A DNA stretch of 64,000 nucleotides from Megalonaias nervosa (taxonomy: Eukaryota > Mollusca > Bivalvia > Unionida > Unionidae). Location of the stretch: contig JAECUM010004932.1 of assembly GCA_016617855.1 (NCBI GenBank), forward strand, positions 62,001 to 126,000. Direction: 5' to 3'. A model generated the notes under the pieces. The model saw only the letters and a program-made list of their open reading frames with translations. It had not been told where the DNA came from and made no database searches. This document shows, in pieces, positions 1-11,402 of this stretch; the stretch's first letter is position 1, and every line of letters starts with the position of its first letter. A program made the position numbers and the translations under genes.

Positions 1-36
1 CTGCTTGAGTTATTAAATCAAGATACTCTGGATCAG
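1..36 (+). CDS. RNF213: RNF213-like exon, 3' end only (cut by window edge)
   Basis: The first 36 bases read as twelve codons (LLELLNQDTLDQ) and stop at a good donor, CAG|GTAAAC. The exon ends in phase 0, which is what the next exon at 835 needs. The leucine-rich helix leading into ITTHSKLL fits the ATPase-side region of the family. The exon start lies outside the window. It is short, so it is less certain than the other exons. Confidence 0.62.
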
Positions 37-708
37 GTAAACCAATGAACATCCCAGCTCATGAATATGAGTCTGGCCTTCAACATAATATCTTGATTCG
101 AGACATAGTGGAGTCAGGTGACTGGCATGCCCAGTCTGCATTCTCTGTCTTCATATATGTGATATGACCTTGCTAAAGAGAGAATTGAATCTCATTGGGC
201 TTGTGGTAGCTGCATAATGACCACACCACATTCATGCAAGCACCATCATCGACCCAGGCATGAATTTGCCACTTTTGCTGGATTCATGTGGGAAACTTTT
301 GATGGTGAGAAAATCAAGTGTGGAATCCCATATAAATCTCCCTTGCACATGTATAAACAAATTATCTCTCATTGTGATAAACTTATGTTAGAAGTTCATC
401 CTATTATTTGAGCAATCATGCTTCTGCTGGGTGCCTGGGTAGAAGTAGGATGCTCAGCATTCCCTCCTCATTTTACCTATTCTGTTATGTAGTGTGATGA
501 GGTAAATGTATTGACAGAGAAAGCAAATTTTTTTAGTAAATTATGTTTCTCTGATAATACTTACCTGATCACATTACTTAAATTCTTTCCCACCCTACCC
601 CACAATGTGAGTATCCTTTTATACTCAGCTGAAAATTGGAACAATGGTAGCCACCCAGCAGGTAGGAAAGGGAGTTAACCTATAAGAATTGCTTCCCTTT
701 GTCAATAT

Positions 709-752
<44 letters not shown>

Positions 753-834
753 GAAAGACATTTCTTTCCTCTTTCATTGAGGTAGCAGAAAGAAAAATAA
801 TTTACTTAAAAAATTTGTTGTTTTTTTTTTTCAG
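37..834 (+). other. Intron; AT microsatellite
   Basis: Intron between the first two coding pieces. It holds a (TA)n tract at about 711-744 that runs into (CA)n, and a long pyrimidine tract just before the acceptor at 832-834. A 64-codon open stretch at 217-411 shows no family resemblance and has no splice support. Confidence 0.7.
711..754. repeat. (TA)n/(CA)n microsatellite
   Basis: An uninterrupted run of TA dinucleotides passes into CACACACA. It is intronic and probably variable in length. Confidence 0.95.
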
Positions 835-971
835 ATAACAACCCACTCCAAGCTTCTGTCAACAGCAGACAAATCAGATATACACAGAGAAGTGGGAATT
901 TCGCCTTGCAGTATTGCAATGGAAACTCTTCAGTCTTTTGACACTGAGCAGCAGTTCAGTCGAAAAATCAG
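835..971 (+). CDS. RNF213: RNF213-like exon (end of AAA+ region)
   Basis: The acceptor is TTTTTTCAG at 826-834 and the donor is CAG|GTTAAA at 972. The exon has 45 codons plus 2 bases. It starts ITTHSKLLSTADKSDI and ends in a DTEQQFSRKI segment, a combination I associate with the ATPase-to-E3 part of RNF213. It begins in phase 0 and leaves AG to be completed by the first base of the exon at 2806, giving arginine. Confidence 0.85.
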
Positions 972-1150
972 GTTAAAGAAAATACTCATTAGGCTTATAT
1001 AATACATGGTTTATACACTGTAATTATAAAAGATGAGACATGCTATGAATTAAAATATATTTTATGCCCCAACTGCAACAGCAGAAAGTGGCATATTGTT
1101 TTGTTGGTGTAGTCTATATATTTATGTCTGTTAGTCAATATGTTCCTGTG

Positions 1151-1464
1151 TGTGTGTGTGTGTGATTTGGATTTTTAACATAGCTTTAACAATTTTTTAG
1201 TCCTATCTTAACAATGTCTGCATTGTGGCAGTTTATAGTGATGTCTAGCACTGGGGCATCATGCCACAGACATTTAGCATATCCCACCCGGTCACATTAT
1301 CCTGACACCAGGTCAACCAGTCCTAACACTAACCTCTTAATGCTGAGCAACAAGGCAGCTGTTTGTATCATTTATATAAGTCTTTGGCATGACTCGGCTG
1401 GGATTCAAACCAGTGACCTCCCACATCTTAGGCAGATGTTCTAACCACTAGGCCACCAGAGCGA
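1151..1464 (-). mobile_element. tRNA-derived SINE, copy 1 (full length)
   Basis: Read on the minus strand from 1464, the head has a tRNA-like A box (GTGGCCTAGTGGTTAGAA), an anticodon-like stem with loop TGCCTAA (CCT, arginine-like) and a B box GGTTTGAATCCC. The body then runs to a (CA)n tail at about 1150-1163. Flanking copies of TCARTATGTTCCTRTG at 1135-1150 and 1465-1480 match at 14 of 16 positions and are the target-site duplication. A second copy of the body lies at 3226-3495. This is a retroposon made by RNA polymerase III and LINE machinery, not a working tRNA gene. Confidence 0.85.
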
Positions 1465-1480
1465 TCAGTATGTTCCTATG

Positions 1481-2805
1481 CTTGTCTCAGATCTGTTAAT
1501 GCTGTAGCACAGAAGCTTACAGCCAGCACATATTACACACTATATATTGGGCATATGTATATGATCAGTTTACATTTTCAGGCTATTACAGCAACATTTC
1601 AATTTTTACCCTTTTTCTGAACTTTGTCGACTGTTTTGACTTAATAGCATGATTAGGCAGTAACTTGAGTTAGACAAATAAAATTTGATAGGCATATTTT
1701 TATTCAGATGTAAATGATATGATCAGATTCCAGACCATTTTAGCCATTTTTCAATACTTATTTCACCTGGCCATTAGCCAGGTGAGCTTATATGACCCAG
1801 CATTAATCATGCATTGTCCATCATGTGTCCATCAACAGTGCTATTTTAAACTTCTTCTCCAAAACCACTGGACCAATTTTGATGAGATTTGGCAGAGAGC
1901 TTTCTAGTATGAAGGCTTTCAAGTCTGTATGCAGATCCACTATTGCTAAAATAAAACAACTTTAAAATGCCTTGTTCCCCAAAAAATGGTAAGCAAAATT
2001 TCATGAACATACATTAATTATGGCTCTTGATTGTACATTTTCTTGACTATGGTTTCACAACATAACTGTACTGAGGAGTGTTTGGTATTTACCAGATTTA
2101 GCACCCAGCTTTACACTGACAAGACCTTGCCGTTTGGTTGGGGAAGGTGGGTTTTAACATTACATTGTAACATTTACACGAGTTGTGGTCCAAGATTGGC
2201 TTTGAATTTATTGAAAAGAACTTCTTGAATTTTGCTACAAACTCATTGAATTTATTTGACTGATTAGAAAAAGTTTAAACTGAATAAAATGTATCACCTT
2301 TTAAATTCAGAACGTTTTATTTATGTATTTTCCACAGAAAATAAATAAGTAAAATGTTATCAAACTGAGTGGATCAAAAGAAATGTGATGCTGATAGTTA
2401 CCAGATGGAGTAGTATCCCATTGCTGTCATGACACAGTTATCTGTTTTGCTTCTAGTTTTGTGCCTATTTTTGCAGCAATAAAGAAGCAACATTTGGATA
2501 AAATTAAGTTTCCATAATACAAATTACTCATTTAAACTTTTAGAAGTCCTTGAAAAATCCTCAGAAAAAAATCTCTCAAGGACTGTATGAACCATGAAGA
2601 CCAAAATATTAATTGTGGGTAACTGATCCTATATTCCTTGTTATTACTGACTTCATTGTCAAAGATTTAGGTCATGTATACCAGCTTGATGGCAGGCAGA
2701 AGAAACTTTCTAAAGAGGGTTCCTGAAAAGATCAAATTGTTATGTTGAAGAAAACAACATACAAATCAAATCCAATGATACATTTCTATTTTCACTCTGT
2801 TCCAG
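1481..2805 (+). other. Intron without recognised genes
   Basis: AT-rich intron. The part at about 1800-1960 (ATTTTAAACTTCTTCTCC followed by text on a drug-like 'TTTGATGAGATTTGGCAG' stretch) resembles a low-level dispersed repeat seen again at about 7395-7500. Otherwise nothing stands out. It ends in the polypyrimidine tract and TTCCAG acceptor at 2805. Confidence 0.6.
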
Positions 2806-3013
2806 ATCTTTCATGGAGTCAAATACAGAAGAGGAGTTACTTCTTATGATTCAGTGTGACTCAGGTGACACCAGTGCCAGCTTGGTGGCTTCAGCCAGAT
2901 ACTGTGTCTTGGATAAACACCAGCAAATGAAGAACAGACGGACAGCTCCTTGCCATGTAATCTTCATCATACAACTACCTAGGATTCCCGGGGGATGCTT
3001 TACGGGATTCCAG
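2806..3013 (+). CDS. RNF213: RNF213-like exon (ATPase-side motif LLLMIQCDSGD)
   Basis: Acceptor TTCCAG|A, donor TTCCAG|GTTAGT. The exon has one base completing the previous arginine codon, then 69 codons. It contains LLLMIQCDSGDTSASLVASA and later VIFIIQLPRIPGG. A hydrophobic strand ending in an acidic cluster, then an Ala-rich helix, then a second hydrophobic strand, is typical of the last AAA+ part of this family. It ends in phase 0 (GFQ|), which fits directly onto CGLWHSAHIDDLR in the next exon. Confidence 0.93.
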
Positions 3014-3225
3014 GTTAGTTTTCAAGGAACTCATTTACAAACAATATAAACTTGGCCTGGTCCCATATTCTCTGAATTTTTTTAGCAAGAAACTGGACCT
3101 CAAGCTGCAGTCCCCTAATATGGATGTCATATTTACTTGAACAGATTTACATCAGGGAAATTTATCCAGCTGAGTATAAGGGAACAAAAATTAGTAAAAA
3201 AAACACTGCAGATCCTTGGTATTAA

Positions 3226-3226
3226 T

Positions 3227-3261
<35 letters not shown>

Positions 3262-3495
3262 TTTGGATTTTTAACATAGCTTTAACAATTTTTCAGTCAA
3301 ATTGCTACAGTGTCTGCAGTGTGGCAGCTTATAGTGATGTCTAGCATTGGAGCATCATGTCCTACCCAGTCACATTATCCTAACACCAGACTGACCTGTC
3401 CTAACACTAACCTCTTCATGCTGAGCACCAAGCAAGGCAGCTGCTAGTATCAATTTTATAAGTCTTTGGTATGACTTGGCCGGGGTTCAAAAACA
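3226..3495 (-). mobile_element. tRNA-derived SINE, copy 2 (head truncated)
   Basis: The same body as the 1151-1464 SINE, with a longer (TG)n tail at about 3231-3259 followed by GATTTGGATTTTTAACATAG. It stops near the B box (GGCCGGGGTTCAAA), so most of the tRNA-like head is missing. An inverted-repeat element begins about 8 bases further on, at 3503, and probably caused the loss of the head. Confidence 0.8.
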
Positions 3496-3502
3496 TTTCC
3501 TG

Positions 3503-5470
3503 TTTGCCAGCCTATAAGACAATACTTTTCTACCAGAAAATCTTAGATTCGTCTTATACTCCAAATCTACTTATATATGGATTATGTCATCCAAATCATT
3601 TATCGTATGTCACGTAATTTTTCATGTAGAAAATAAAATATAAAATTCTCCAGTAAGTATGAAAAATTATGTATGAAAAATATTTCATCTTGAGGAAGAG
3701 GTCATGGGTGAAAAATTACAGGACCTCACATTAAGAAGGATTTTAAATTATTACATGATTATCAGCATTAAAAATTAATGTACATCAGATGTAATTGCGC
3801 TAAAGCAGCATGCACTAGTAATATATGTTGTTTAAATTTGATTTCATATTTGTATGTTGGAATTGGCAAGTTAGAAGACAAATAGCCATGACAAAGACAG
3901 ATATTCCATCACATTTTTCTTCTTACACCTCATGATCAAATAAAAATTACACCCCATTATGAATGAGAGAGAAGAGAAATGTCTTGATGATTGTAATATG
4001 TATGGTTCACTAATACCTGATGACTGTGTTCTTACTCATGTACAAGTACTATATTCCATTACCAATTAATACCACTGGGTAAGAAGATCCTTTAAGTTTT
4101 AGTTACCACTTCCATTGTCCACATTGTTCAAGAATCATATGGCTTTGTAGTGGTATTTTACATGCTAATTAAATATACTATGGCTGTAGTCAGGTTTACC
4201 AAGCTGACACCTGTTTGAGGTTGAGATTCAGCAGACTAGATCAGATTAGTGAGGCAACCAATAGGTACATGAGGTTACCTATCGGGTAGTATGAATATGG
4301 TACCATATAATTTCTTAACCAGTGATATTTTTTGAACTTGCTGATAGAACTTTAGCAATTTAAAGTATGAGTAAAGATCAAAACCAGTTGCTGACTAAGT
4401 ACAGAAGGAGTACATGCACTTAAAAAAATCTTATTTGTTGGGAATGGAGAGGTTGTTGTACTTGCAAAGAAAATTAGACAGCATGCAAAGTGGTAATTTA
4501 TAGGATTGAACCTGAATGGAGTCTATATGGATATAAATATTGTGAATGTTTAAACACTGAAGGAGTATGGTATGTATTTTCATAGATTTCATTTACTATT
4601 TAATTTATTAATCGCTCATTGACAAAAGCTTCAGTTAAACAGGGTAGTGTACTGTAAGCCTTAATCTAATTAGCTTTGAAATATCACCTGACAGTAAAAA
4701 TAATCAGATATTCCACACTGGATTGGAACTGATACACACCAGCAGCTGGTTTATGTTAAATGTTCACTAGGGTTTAATTTCCATGGGAAAAATACTTTCA
4801 AAGCAGTGTTTACTCCCCTTCCTAGTTGTACTGATGTCTTGTATTTAATAAATAGTATAGAATGCCTTCTGCAGTTATTCTTCAGTAACAAATAACATTA
4901 CAGGTCATATCGGGCAAAGATATTTTATTTTGATCATGAGGTGCAAGAAGAGAATTGTAAAGGAATACATATGCTTCTCTCTCTGTACCTCTTTTCAAAA
5001 GAACTGTCACAGTGGAAAAAAACATTTTAGCATTAATGATGCAATTTCCCTATTGCTGATAGTCTGAAATAGCATACAGTGATACCTTTAATACTGATGA
5101 AACTAGAAGTTACTATATAGTTTAAATCCACACAGCATCGCAGATTTTATCCTATCTGTAATTCATTAAGTTTTCATATCAGCTTCATTAGATATAGCTA
5201 AAAGTACATAATACATTTATAATACTTCTTGAAAAAAACAAATTAGATACTTTTAGTTAACATTTAATGATCCTGATACCTAAAGGTTACTGAGTTATAG
5301 ATAGGATAAAATTCATAATACTGTGTGGAACTAAGTGGTAAAGATGAAACCAAGTTGTTGATCTGGCCTAGTCATATACTCAGCATCGACTTATATATGG
5401 ATGAATGATGGAAAATTTGCCAAATTTGCTCATTCAGCTGATACTCCACATCGACTTATAGGCTGGCAAA
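3503..5470. mobile_element. Inverted-repeat DNA element, copy 1
   Basis: TTTGCCAGCCTATAAG at 3503-3518 is repeated as its exact reverse complement at 5455-5470. A second, related copy lies at 41861-44461 with ends TATTTGCCAGGCTACAAG. The two copies share internal blocks, such as AAAGCAGCATGCACTAGT, GAGAGGTTGTTGTACTTGC and ATATAAATATTGTGAATG. No transposase frame is visible, so it looks non-autonomous or decayed. The superfamily is unassigned. Confidence 0.8.
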
Positions 5471-5570
5471 TACGGTAATTTTAGTGTTGAGCCCATGTAA
5501 ATGGGAAGTGTCAGAAAGCAGTCACTTGTCTAATGGCTGTGGTAGTGGCAACAGTTTAAGTTTTCTCTTC

Positions 5571-6190
5571 ATAAATTATTATCATACTTGACATAGTTAT
5601 TATGATACTAGGAAAGTTATTTATATGACATGCTTACTGGCCCCTTGTACCTAATGGTCAAGGTCCCTGACATACCAAATTTGCATTAACATTTTGGTTT
5701 AAAGGTTTTTAATTCCTAATATATTTCTTAAACCCTTGATCAATTCTCATACTTGGCACTAATCATTATGAAGCTGTGACAATTTATTCAGTGGCATGCA
5801 TACTTGTTCCTTTGGGGTCAAAGTCAGTCAAAAAAATTTGAATAATAGTTGTTTCATTTGGTTATGTTCACTGAATCCCTCAATGGATTAGTTTTATACT
5901 TCAAATGCATCATTATGAAACTGAGACAAATGATTTGGTGACATGCACATTTGCCCCCTTGACCTTGAGGTCAAGGTTAGTCATATAAATTTTAGTTAAG
6001 ATTTTTTAAAACATTTTTCATTGTTTTAGTTTTGATAAACCCCTTGATGGGTTTTGTTCATACATTATACCATTCATTGTGAAGCTAAGACATTTCATTC
6101 TACAGCATGTTTGCTTAACCTTTTGACCTTGAAGTCAAAGTTGTATGTGTTATGGCTATGCTTTTGATCATGGGCTCATCATGCATCCTC
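5571..6190. repeat. Degenerate tandem repeat, about 170-bp unit
   Basis: Related blocks recur: CATTATGAAGCTGTGACAA, then GGCATGCATACTTG, then a 'TTGACCTTGAGGTCAAGGT'-type stretch, then a T-rich part. About four diverged units are visible. They contain no coding sequence. Confidence 0.6.
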
Positions 6191-7040
6191 TGGCCATGCA
6201 GTTCTGTATAAAGTCAAAGAAGGTTAAAATTACCTGACCTTGAGCTTGTGTTTTAAATTTGATGCTGAAAGTGTTTTGGGAATACAGGGTCTAGTGTAAA
6301 GATGTTATGTCAGAAATAAAATTCTGGCTTGGTGACCTGTGTTTGTTTCTATATCGCTGTTCAGTGTTGCATGCTCTTACACTTCTTTTTAGCTGATTTG
6401 GCTCTGAGGCTAAGTGAGTGTATGGTATGTTCCAGCATTTGAAATGTGTTATGTATATTTGACTTAAAATTATTTGTTTGTGAGTATTAAATTTTTTAAT
6501 TCCATTACATGCTATTGTAATGTAACTTTGTTTACTGGATTTGACATTGTCCAGAAATTCAGTTCAGTTCTGTTTGACCTGACTGTTATTTTTTTTTTAT
6601 TTCATTGGTAAGCAACTAACAATAGAAACATTGCATCTAGTTCCTGACGTCGATTCAAAATCATTGACAGTTTTGGTGAACAACTTTTTAAAAAAATTTT
6701 TTGTCTTTCTCAGAGTAAGAATCATTGAGTCAAGGTCATACCAGGACTGTGTGATAAAAGTCATGTGTCAGTTTGTTACAAACTTCTGTTTTTTTCTAGA
6801 AGATTGAACTTTTGACCCTCATCTGGGAATCTGTTTTGCATTTTAATTAGTGTGTAAGTGTTGTTTTTGATAGAAGTTTGTTAGTTGGGCTCCAAAAAAT
6901 TGACACGTTAAGTTGTTATTATATTGTGTCCAGTTTGGGTTGAATTTTTTATTTTCTTCAAATTGTTGAATTCAAGTGATTCTTTTCCCTAGAAATACAT
7001 AAGTGCTCCTACAAAATTCTTGGATAAAGACATTTATTGG

Positions 7041-7376
7041 AAGTCATACGGAATTCAAAACTGGAATAATATTTTTTGTGATTCAAGAAAGGACTGTTGA
7101 CACAACAGCACTTCACTGACCACAACAGACATCATCACCTTCCATTTTGGATTTCATCGGGACTTGAACTCAGTTTCATTCAGGACATTTTAATACTAGG
7201 ACTTCAATTTTTAATTCGTGGATTATTTTTGGATTTAATTCGTAAAACAATAAGTTCTTTTTCCTTAATTTTTCACTTTGTATTCTGGGGAAATAAATTA
7301 TTTGTTACATTTTACAAAACTTGTTGTCTTCACTCTTTTCTGTTACTTATTTCAAGAGCATAGACTCGTAACAAAT
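7041..7376 (+). mobile_element. LINE 3'-end fragment
   Basis: The final part, with TTTTCACTTTGTATTCTGG, AAATAAATTATTTGTTACA and ACTCTTTTCTGTTAC, matches the 3' end of the LINE remnant at 9430-10925. It also matches, in reverse orientation, 50993-51560. Three copies sharing the same terminus point to one LINE family whose copies are mostly 5'-truncated. No reverse transcriptase remains here. Confidence 0.65.
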
Positions 7377-7559
7377 GAATCTGTTGTCATTCCATAACAC
7401 GCTATTTTAAACTTGTCAAAGAATACTGGACAAAATATGACACAGACCATTCTGGCATGAAGGGCTTCAAATATACACAAATGATGCCAGCTGGCCATCA
7501 GATTTGGTCACCATTATTAGAAACAAAATAAACTGGAAACAGCTTCTCAATTGATTTTT

Positions 7560-7735
7560 TATTTACCAAATTTTTATCACAGTTTTCTTCAAGTTCAACA
7601 AATAGGGCTAATATTTTTGGTATTTTCTAGTTTAAAAAATGGAGTCCACAACCAACCCCATATTATAAGCAGGTTTATGAGTTATTGTGGCATGAGTTAT
7701 CAAGGGAGTGGTGTATTTACTTTTGAAGTTTTGAG
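7560..7735. repeat. Dispersed MITE-like repeat, copy a
   Basis: The block TTCCTTCAAGTTCA-type / TATTTTCTAGTTTAAAA / TTATAAGCAGGTTTATGAGT / AGGGAGTGGTGTAT matches 54510-54645 in the same orientation. Related sequence occurs at about 18065-18165, 55075-55200 and 55560-55655. I cannot define the exact ends. Confidence 0.55.
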
Positions 7736-7940
7736 TCCTACCAGCCATTGTTGCTGTGGATTCATGACTAAGTCTGAAGATGCAGCTCATGAAATTTGGA
7801 TGTGTTTTTCTCAACCAAAGCTACAGCAGAAAGTTGAATAATATTCATGTTAAAAAAATCTCCCTTGCTTATATTTTCATGAGTTTGTCCAGTGTATTTC
7901 CTTGGCAGTGTTTGGAAATGATTCAGTCTCAACTTTGTAG

Positions 7941-8070
7941 TATTTTGCCCACACTCTGAACCTGAGGGCACAAGATAAAGCAGTGCTCTCTATCATGGAG
8001 AAGTCAGTTGTTGCATTTATTGACAGAATCTCTGCTTCAGATATCCAAATTTATGACATGGCTGCTAAAT
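7941..8070 (+). pseudogene. Decayed or alternative duplicate of the next RNF213-like exon
   Basis: After an acceptor-like TTTGTAG, the frame reads FAHTLNLRAQDKAVLSIMEK, closely matching SAHIDDLRAQDEEMPSIIEM in the true exon at 8093. The shared DNA core is CCTGAGGGCACAAGAT. Resemblance fades after about 25 codons, with a later block around GACATGG. No donor site follows where one is needed, and the frame then reads through the acceptor of the real exon. This looks like a partial tandem exon duplication that has decayed. A rare alternative exon is less likely. Confidence 0.7.
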
Positions 8071-8092
8071 GTTCAGTTCCATCTCATTTTAG

Positions 8093-8337
8093 TGTGGTCT
8101 CTGGCACTCTGCCCATATTGATGACCTGAGGGCACAAGATGAAGAGATGCCCTCCATAATAGAGATGCTTGGCATGTCAGTGGGCACTCTAATGGAGAGG
8201 GCAGTGGGTGCTAAGCCAACAAACACAGTTGACATGGAGATGGAGGAAATGTTCAGGGCCAACAGGTTTGGTCATGGTTCTGTTACCATGGAAACTTATG
8301 ACATGGACACTGAAAGAAATGATACAGAAATACCAAG
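8093..8337 (+). CDS. RNF213: RNF213-like exon (HIDDLR motif)
   Basis: Acceptor CATTTTAG|TGT, donor AAG|GTAGGA. The exon has 81 codons plus 2 bases. It starts CGLWHSAHIDDLRAQDEEM. A W-x-S-x-HIDDLR motif after the GF of the preceding exon is a landmark I recognise in RNF213. The rest is Met- and acidic-rich and less conserved (VDMEMEEMFRANRFG). The leftover AG joins the G at 11149 to give arginine. Most of the exon is open in this frame from 8093 on. Confidence 0.88.
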
Positions 8338-9430
8338 GTAGGACTCTTCTCTTTGATAACTTATTTGTTTATAATTAATCTTTGTTCATTTTATCTAGCC
8401 CATCTAGACATATTGATCACTTGGCGTCTGTTTGCTTGTCCTTCTTTCCACACTCACGTTAAATTTTGTTTGTTCCCTTTTATTTTAGTCAGATTTTTTA
8501 ACCTAGTTTCATTATGTACTTTCCTTTATATAGCTAAAAATGCCCTCATTATTGAAGCTTGGGGGCTGTCTCAGCATTCAGACCATGATGAATTTTTCAG
8601 TTGTTCAGGTAAAGCTCACTGAACAGTGTTGCTTCTTGGATTTGGAACGCAGGATTTGCATGTTTTTCATCAAATTGGCTCAAATTAAACTGCTAGTCAT
8701 ATAAAAAAAATCACTTATAATTCATTGTTTGGTGCATTTATTTGACCTAATGCATAATGCAACTCATATGTATTGGGATTTTGAACACATATCCCTCAAT
8801 AGTTTATCTTATTCAGGAACAACCAACACTTCTTAGAAACAGGATTTAGAATACGTAAAGTTAATAGGTAAGAATCTTAGGGGTTCAATAATCCAGCAGT
8901 TTGATTGGAGAAGGCACAAAAAGCCTAGTTACATCAAACACTGATGGTCGAACCTGTAGTCTGCAAATGGCAAAATGGCAAAGAATCAGAAGTCAGTTTT
9001 GCATTTTTTTAGAAAACATCATAAAGAACAACTTATAGAAGGTTCAGAAATTCCAACTTCTGATGAGAATGGCAGTTATCGAAATGAGGCATCAGGATCT
9101 GAGACTGGATAGGAAGGTTGTGATTCTTTAGTAGCTGACACCATTGAAAACAGTGAATCATGTGCTTAAAGCAAGTGGACCAAAAAATGGCCTTTCCTAC
9201 CAAAAAATGAAACAGAATGATGTGTGATGTATGTGTCAAGCATAACAAGAATAATACATTCATGGCATGATATTCGAATTGCCAAAACTAGTACTGTTAA
9301 AAGATAAGTAAGTAACAACTTTGATAATGTCATCTTTGTCAGTATGTCAGTGACATAGTATACTATCGCAAAGATGGGTGCTGGGTATTGATGAATTTTA
9401 TTCAGTTTTCACCCTAAGTCAGTCAACAAT
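8338..9430 (+). other. Intron without recognised genes
   Basis: AT-rich intron sequence up to the start of the LINE remnant at about 9430. I see no conserved frame or clear repeat. Confidence 0.5.
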
Positions 9431-10925
9431 TTGATGTGTTTAAATTGATAGTTCTAATAACTTGTCTTGTTACATTGTATTGTGCCTGATGAGGTGAAAT
9501 TAGCAATGGTTCTTCCTCTTTTTTTGCAAAATGGATTATACGGCTGATGTAAACAAGTATTGTATCCAAGATTTTAGAAAGAATGGTCTGTGTTCAACTT
9601 TAATACTTTTTATCTGAGGATAACTTACTTTATGAACTTTGGTCAGGTTTTAGAAAATTGTACTCTACGGATGCAGTTTTGGTACATCATTTTGATCATA
9701 TATGATTTAAGACATCCAAAGGTTTCTAAACTGGAATGATCATGCTCGACTTACAAAAAGTTCTCAACATGGGGAATCACCATGTAAAAAATTGTTAGGA
9801 CTAGGAGGCTGTTAAAAGGATTAAATCATACCTCACAAGTTACCACTGTTAACAGTACAGAATCTGACCATGACAGTATCATGTGGTGTACATTTGGACA
9901 GCACATTAGGATATCCTCATGTTTTTGTTACATGAATTATATGCTGACTGGCATAGCTCTGATTGTAAGCTGTTATTATATGCAGATCACAGTTCTATCA
10001 TGTTGTCACTTAAGGATCCTGATAACATTTCTGAATTGAAAGGGAAAGAACTAGAATTCTGCAATCTTACATTTGGCTAATATTGAATGCTTCCCTATTT
10101 GGCTCAAGTGAAATTTAAAATATTTTTTGCTAATTCAAAATAACCTGTAATGGCCACACAATCAGTTCTCAGAAGTGTATTATATATTTAGGTCTTTGTG
10201 TAGATTGCTTGCACTCTGGTGAATGCATAGTAAAAAATATACTAAAAGAAACTAAATCCTATTGTCAATTATTAGGTGAAAGTTTCTTTTAAATAATGTC
10301 AGTGTTTATCACTGAAAACTAGAAAAACATTATGATTTACACATATACAGTGTAATTATGACATCCTGTTCATCAGGATTGGATGGAATTGGTTAAAATC
10401 ATGAAAACGAACATCAAATAGCACAGAATAAATGAAAGATTTATATGTAACCTTAAACACAAAACTAATTTATCTTTTATTAAAAAATTTTTATGATGAC
10501 TGCCCATCTTATGCGAGCCATAGATTTGTGAAAATTAGTGTCATCATTTTTCACCAGGAGTAGTAAAATTTAATTATGTTATATCATGTGTTAATTGTAT
10601 AGCTTTGACATATTTTTATAACACCATAAACAATTGGAACCTATTATGAGTTTATCAAAAACATTTCAAATACAGATGATTTCAAATAATTACTCTGGAA
10701 ATTGTGAACACATTCAATACTATTGGTACATCAGAGCATTCAAGACTATTGCAATTCATTTGGAACATTTTGTACTTTTGGACTCATGATAGTATATTTA
10801 GGATTATTTGCAATTGAATTCACATTACTGAAGTGTCTCTTACATTTTCACTTTGTAACTTAGATAAATAAATTATTTGTTGATTTTACTAAACTTTTTG
10901 GTTAGGCTTCATTCTGTTACATAGT
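9430..10925 (+). mobile_element. Decayed LINE (non-LTR retrotransposon), reverse-transcriptase remnant
   Basis: Translating across frames gives reverse-transcriptase landmarks in order. DEVKLAMVLPLF is at about 9487. A degenerate 'LDLQKVLNMGNH' (motif A, normally D-x-x-K-A-F-D) is at about 9748. CGV-x-L-D-S-T-L-G (motif B region) is at about 9888, LLLYADH (motif C) at about 9975, and YLGLCVDCLHSGECIVKNI at about 10186. Stops and frameshifts are frequent. The 3' end shares its last 80 bases with 7041-7376. It is a dead copy lying inside the intron of the host gene. Confidence 0.8.
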
Positions 10926-11148
10926 TTAAGACTTTGAGACAGATGACATGCAATTAATACCTTTTGGAAGAAAGTATTATATGGCTCATATTTCATGGCC
11001 AACTGCTCTCATACCTGGATGTTAGGCAGATATCAGCCAGGGAAGCAGCCCTAGGTCCACTTGGTTTCCATGGTGAGTTTTATCCCATTTGCCAACAGCA
11101 CTACAGTACCAAGAGGTCTTATGTGTTTTACTATTTATTATTCTACAG

Positions 11149-11402
11149 GCAAGTCAGAACTGAAAGAATGGAGTGGGAGGGCAAGGGATTAGAGAAGCCT
11201 CTTGATAACCAACATGAAGATCAAGGTGTTGATCAAGATGTTATTTATCAAAGAGTTGACCACAAACTGAATGTCCGCAGTTTGATACTGTCTTGTATTC
11301 AGCCAGCTTTGGCCATGGTCAAGGACAAAGAAGAAATCACTGACAGGTCAACACGGAGAATTGAGCTGATGCTTTATTTGCTACATCAAAACCCCATTGA
11401 TG
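11149..11402 (+). CDS. RNF213: RNF213-like exon (pre-RING region)
   Basis: Acceptor TTATTCTACAG|G, donor GATG|GTTAGT. After an acidic linker (DNQHEDQGVDQDVIYQ) the exon contains LNVRSLILSCIQPALAMVKD and RRIELMLYLLHQNP. The pattern R-S-x-I-x-S-C-x-Q-x-A, then a TRRIEL-L-LL helix, is family-typical. The open frame extends upstream to 10964, but the phase of the previous exon and the pyrimidine-rich acceptor choose 11149. One base (G) is left for the next exon. Confidence 0.9.

Noticed and set aside
217..411. Open stretch of 64 codons upstream of the first full exon
   Set aside because: No resemblance to the gene family, and the exon at 835 joins in phase to the piece at 1-36 without it.
1390..1464. 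Possible tRNA gene on the minus strand
   Set aside because: A and B boxes are present, but they form the head of a SINE with a body, tail and target duplication. The acceptor stem does not close.
10964..11148. Upstream extension of the exon frame at 11149
   Set aside because: The frame stays open by chance. The required phase and the TTATTCTACAG acceptor place the exon start at 11149.
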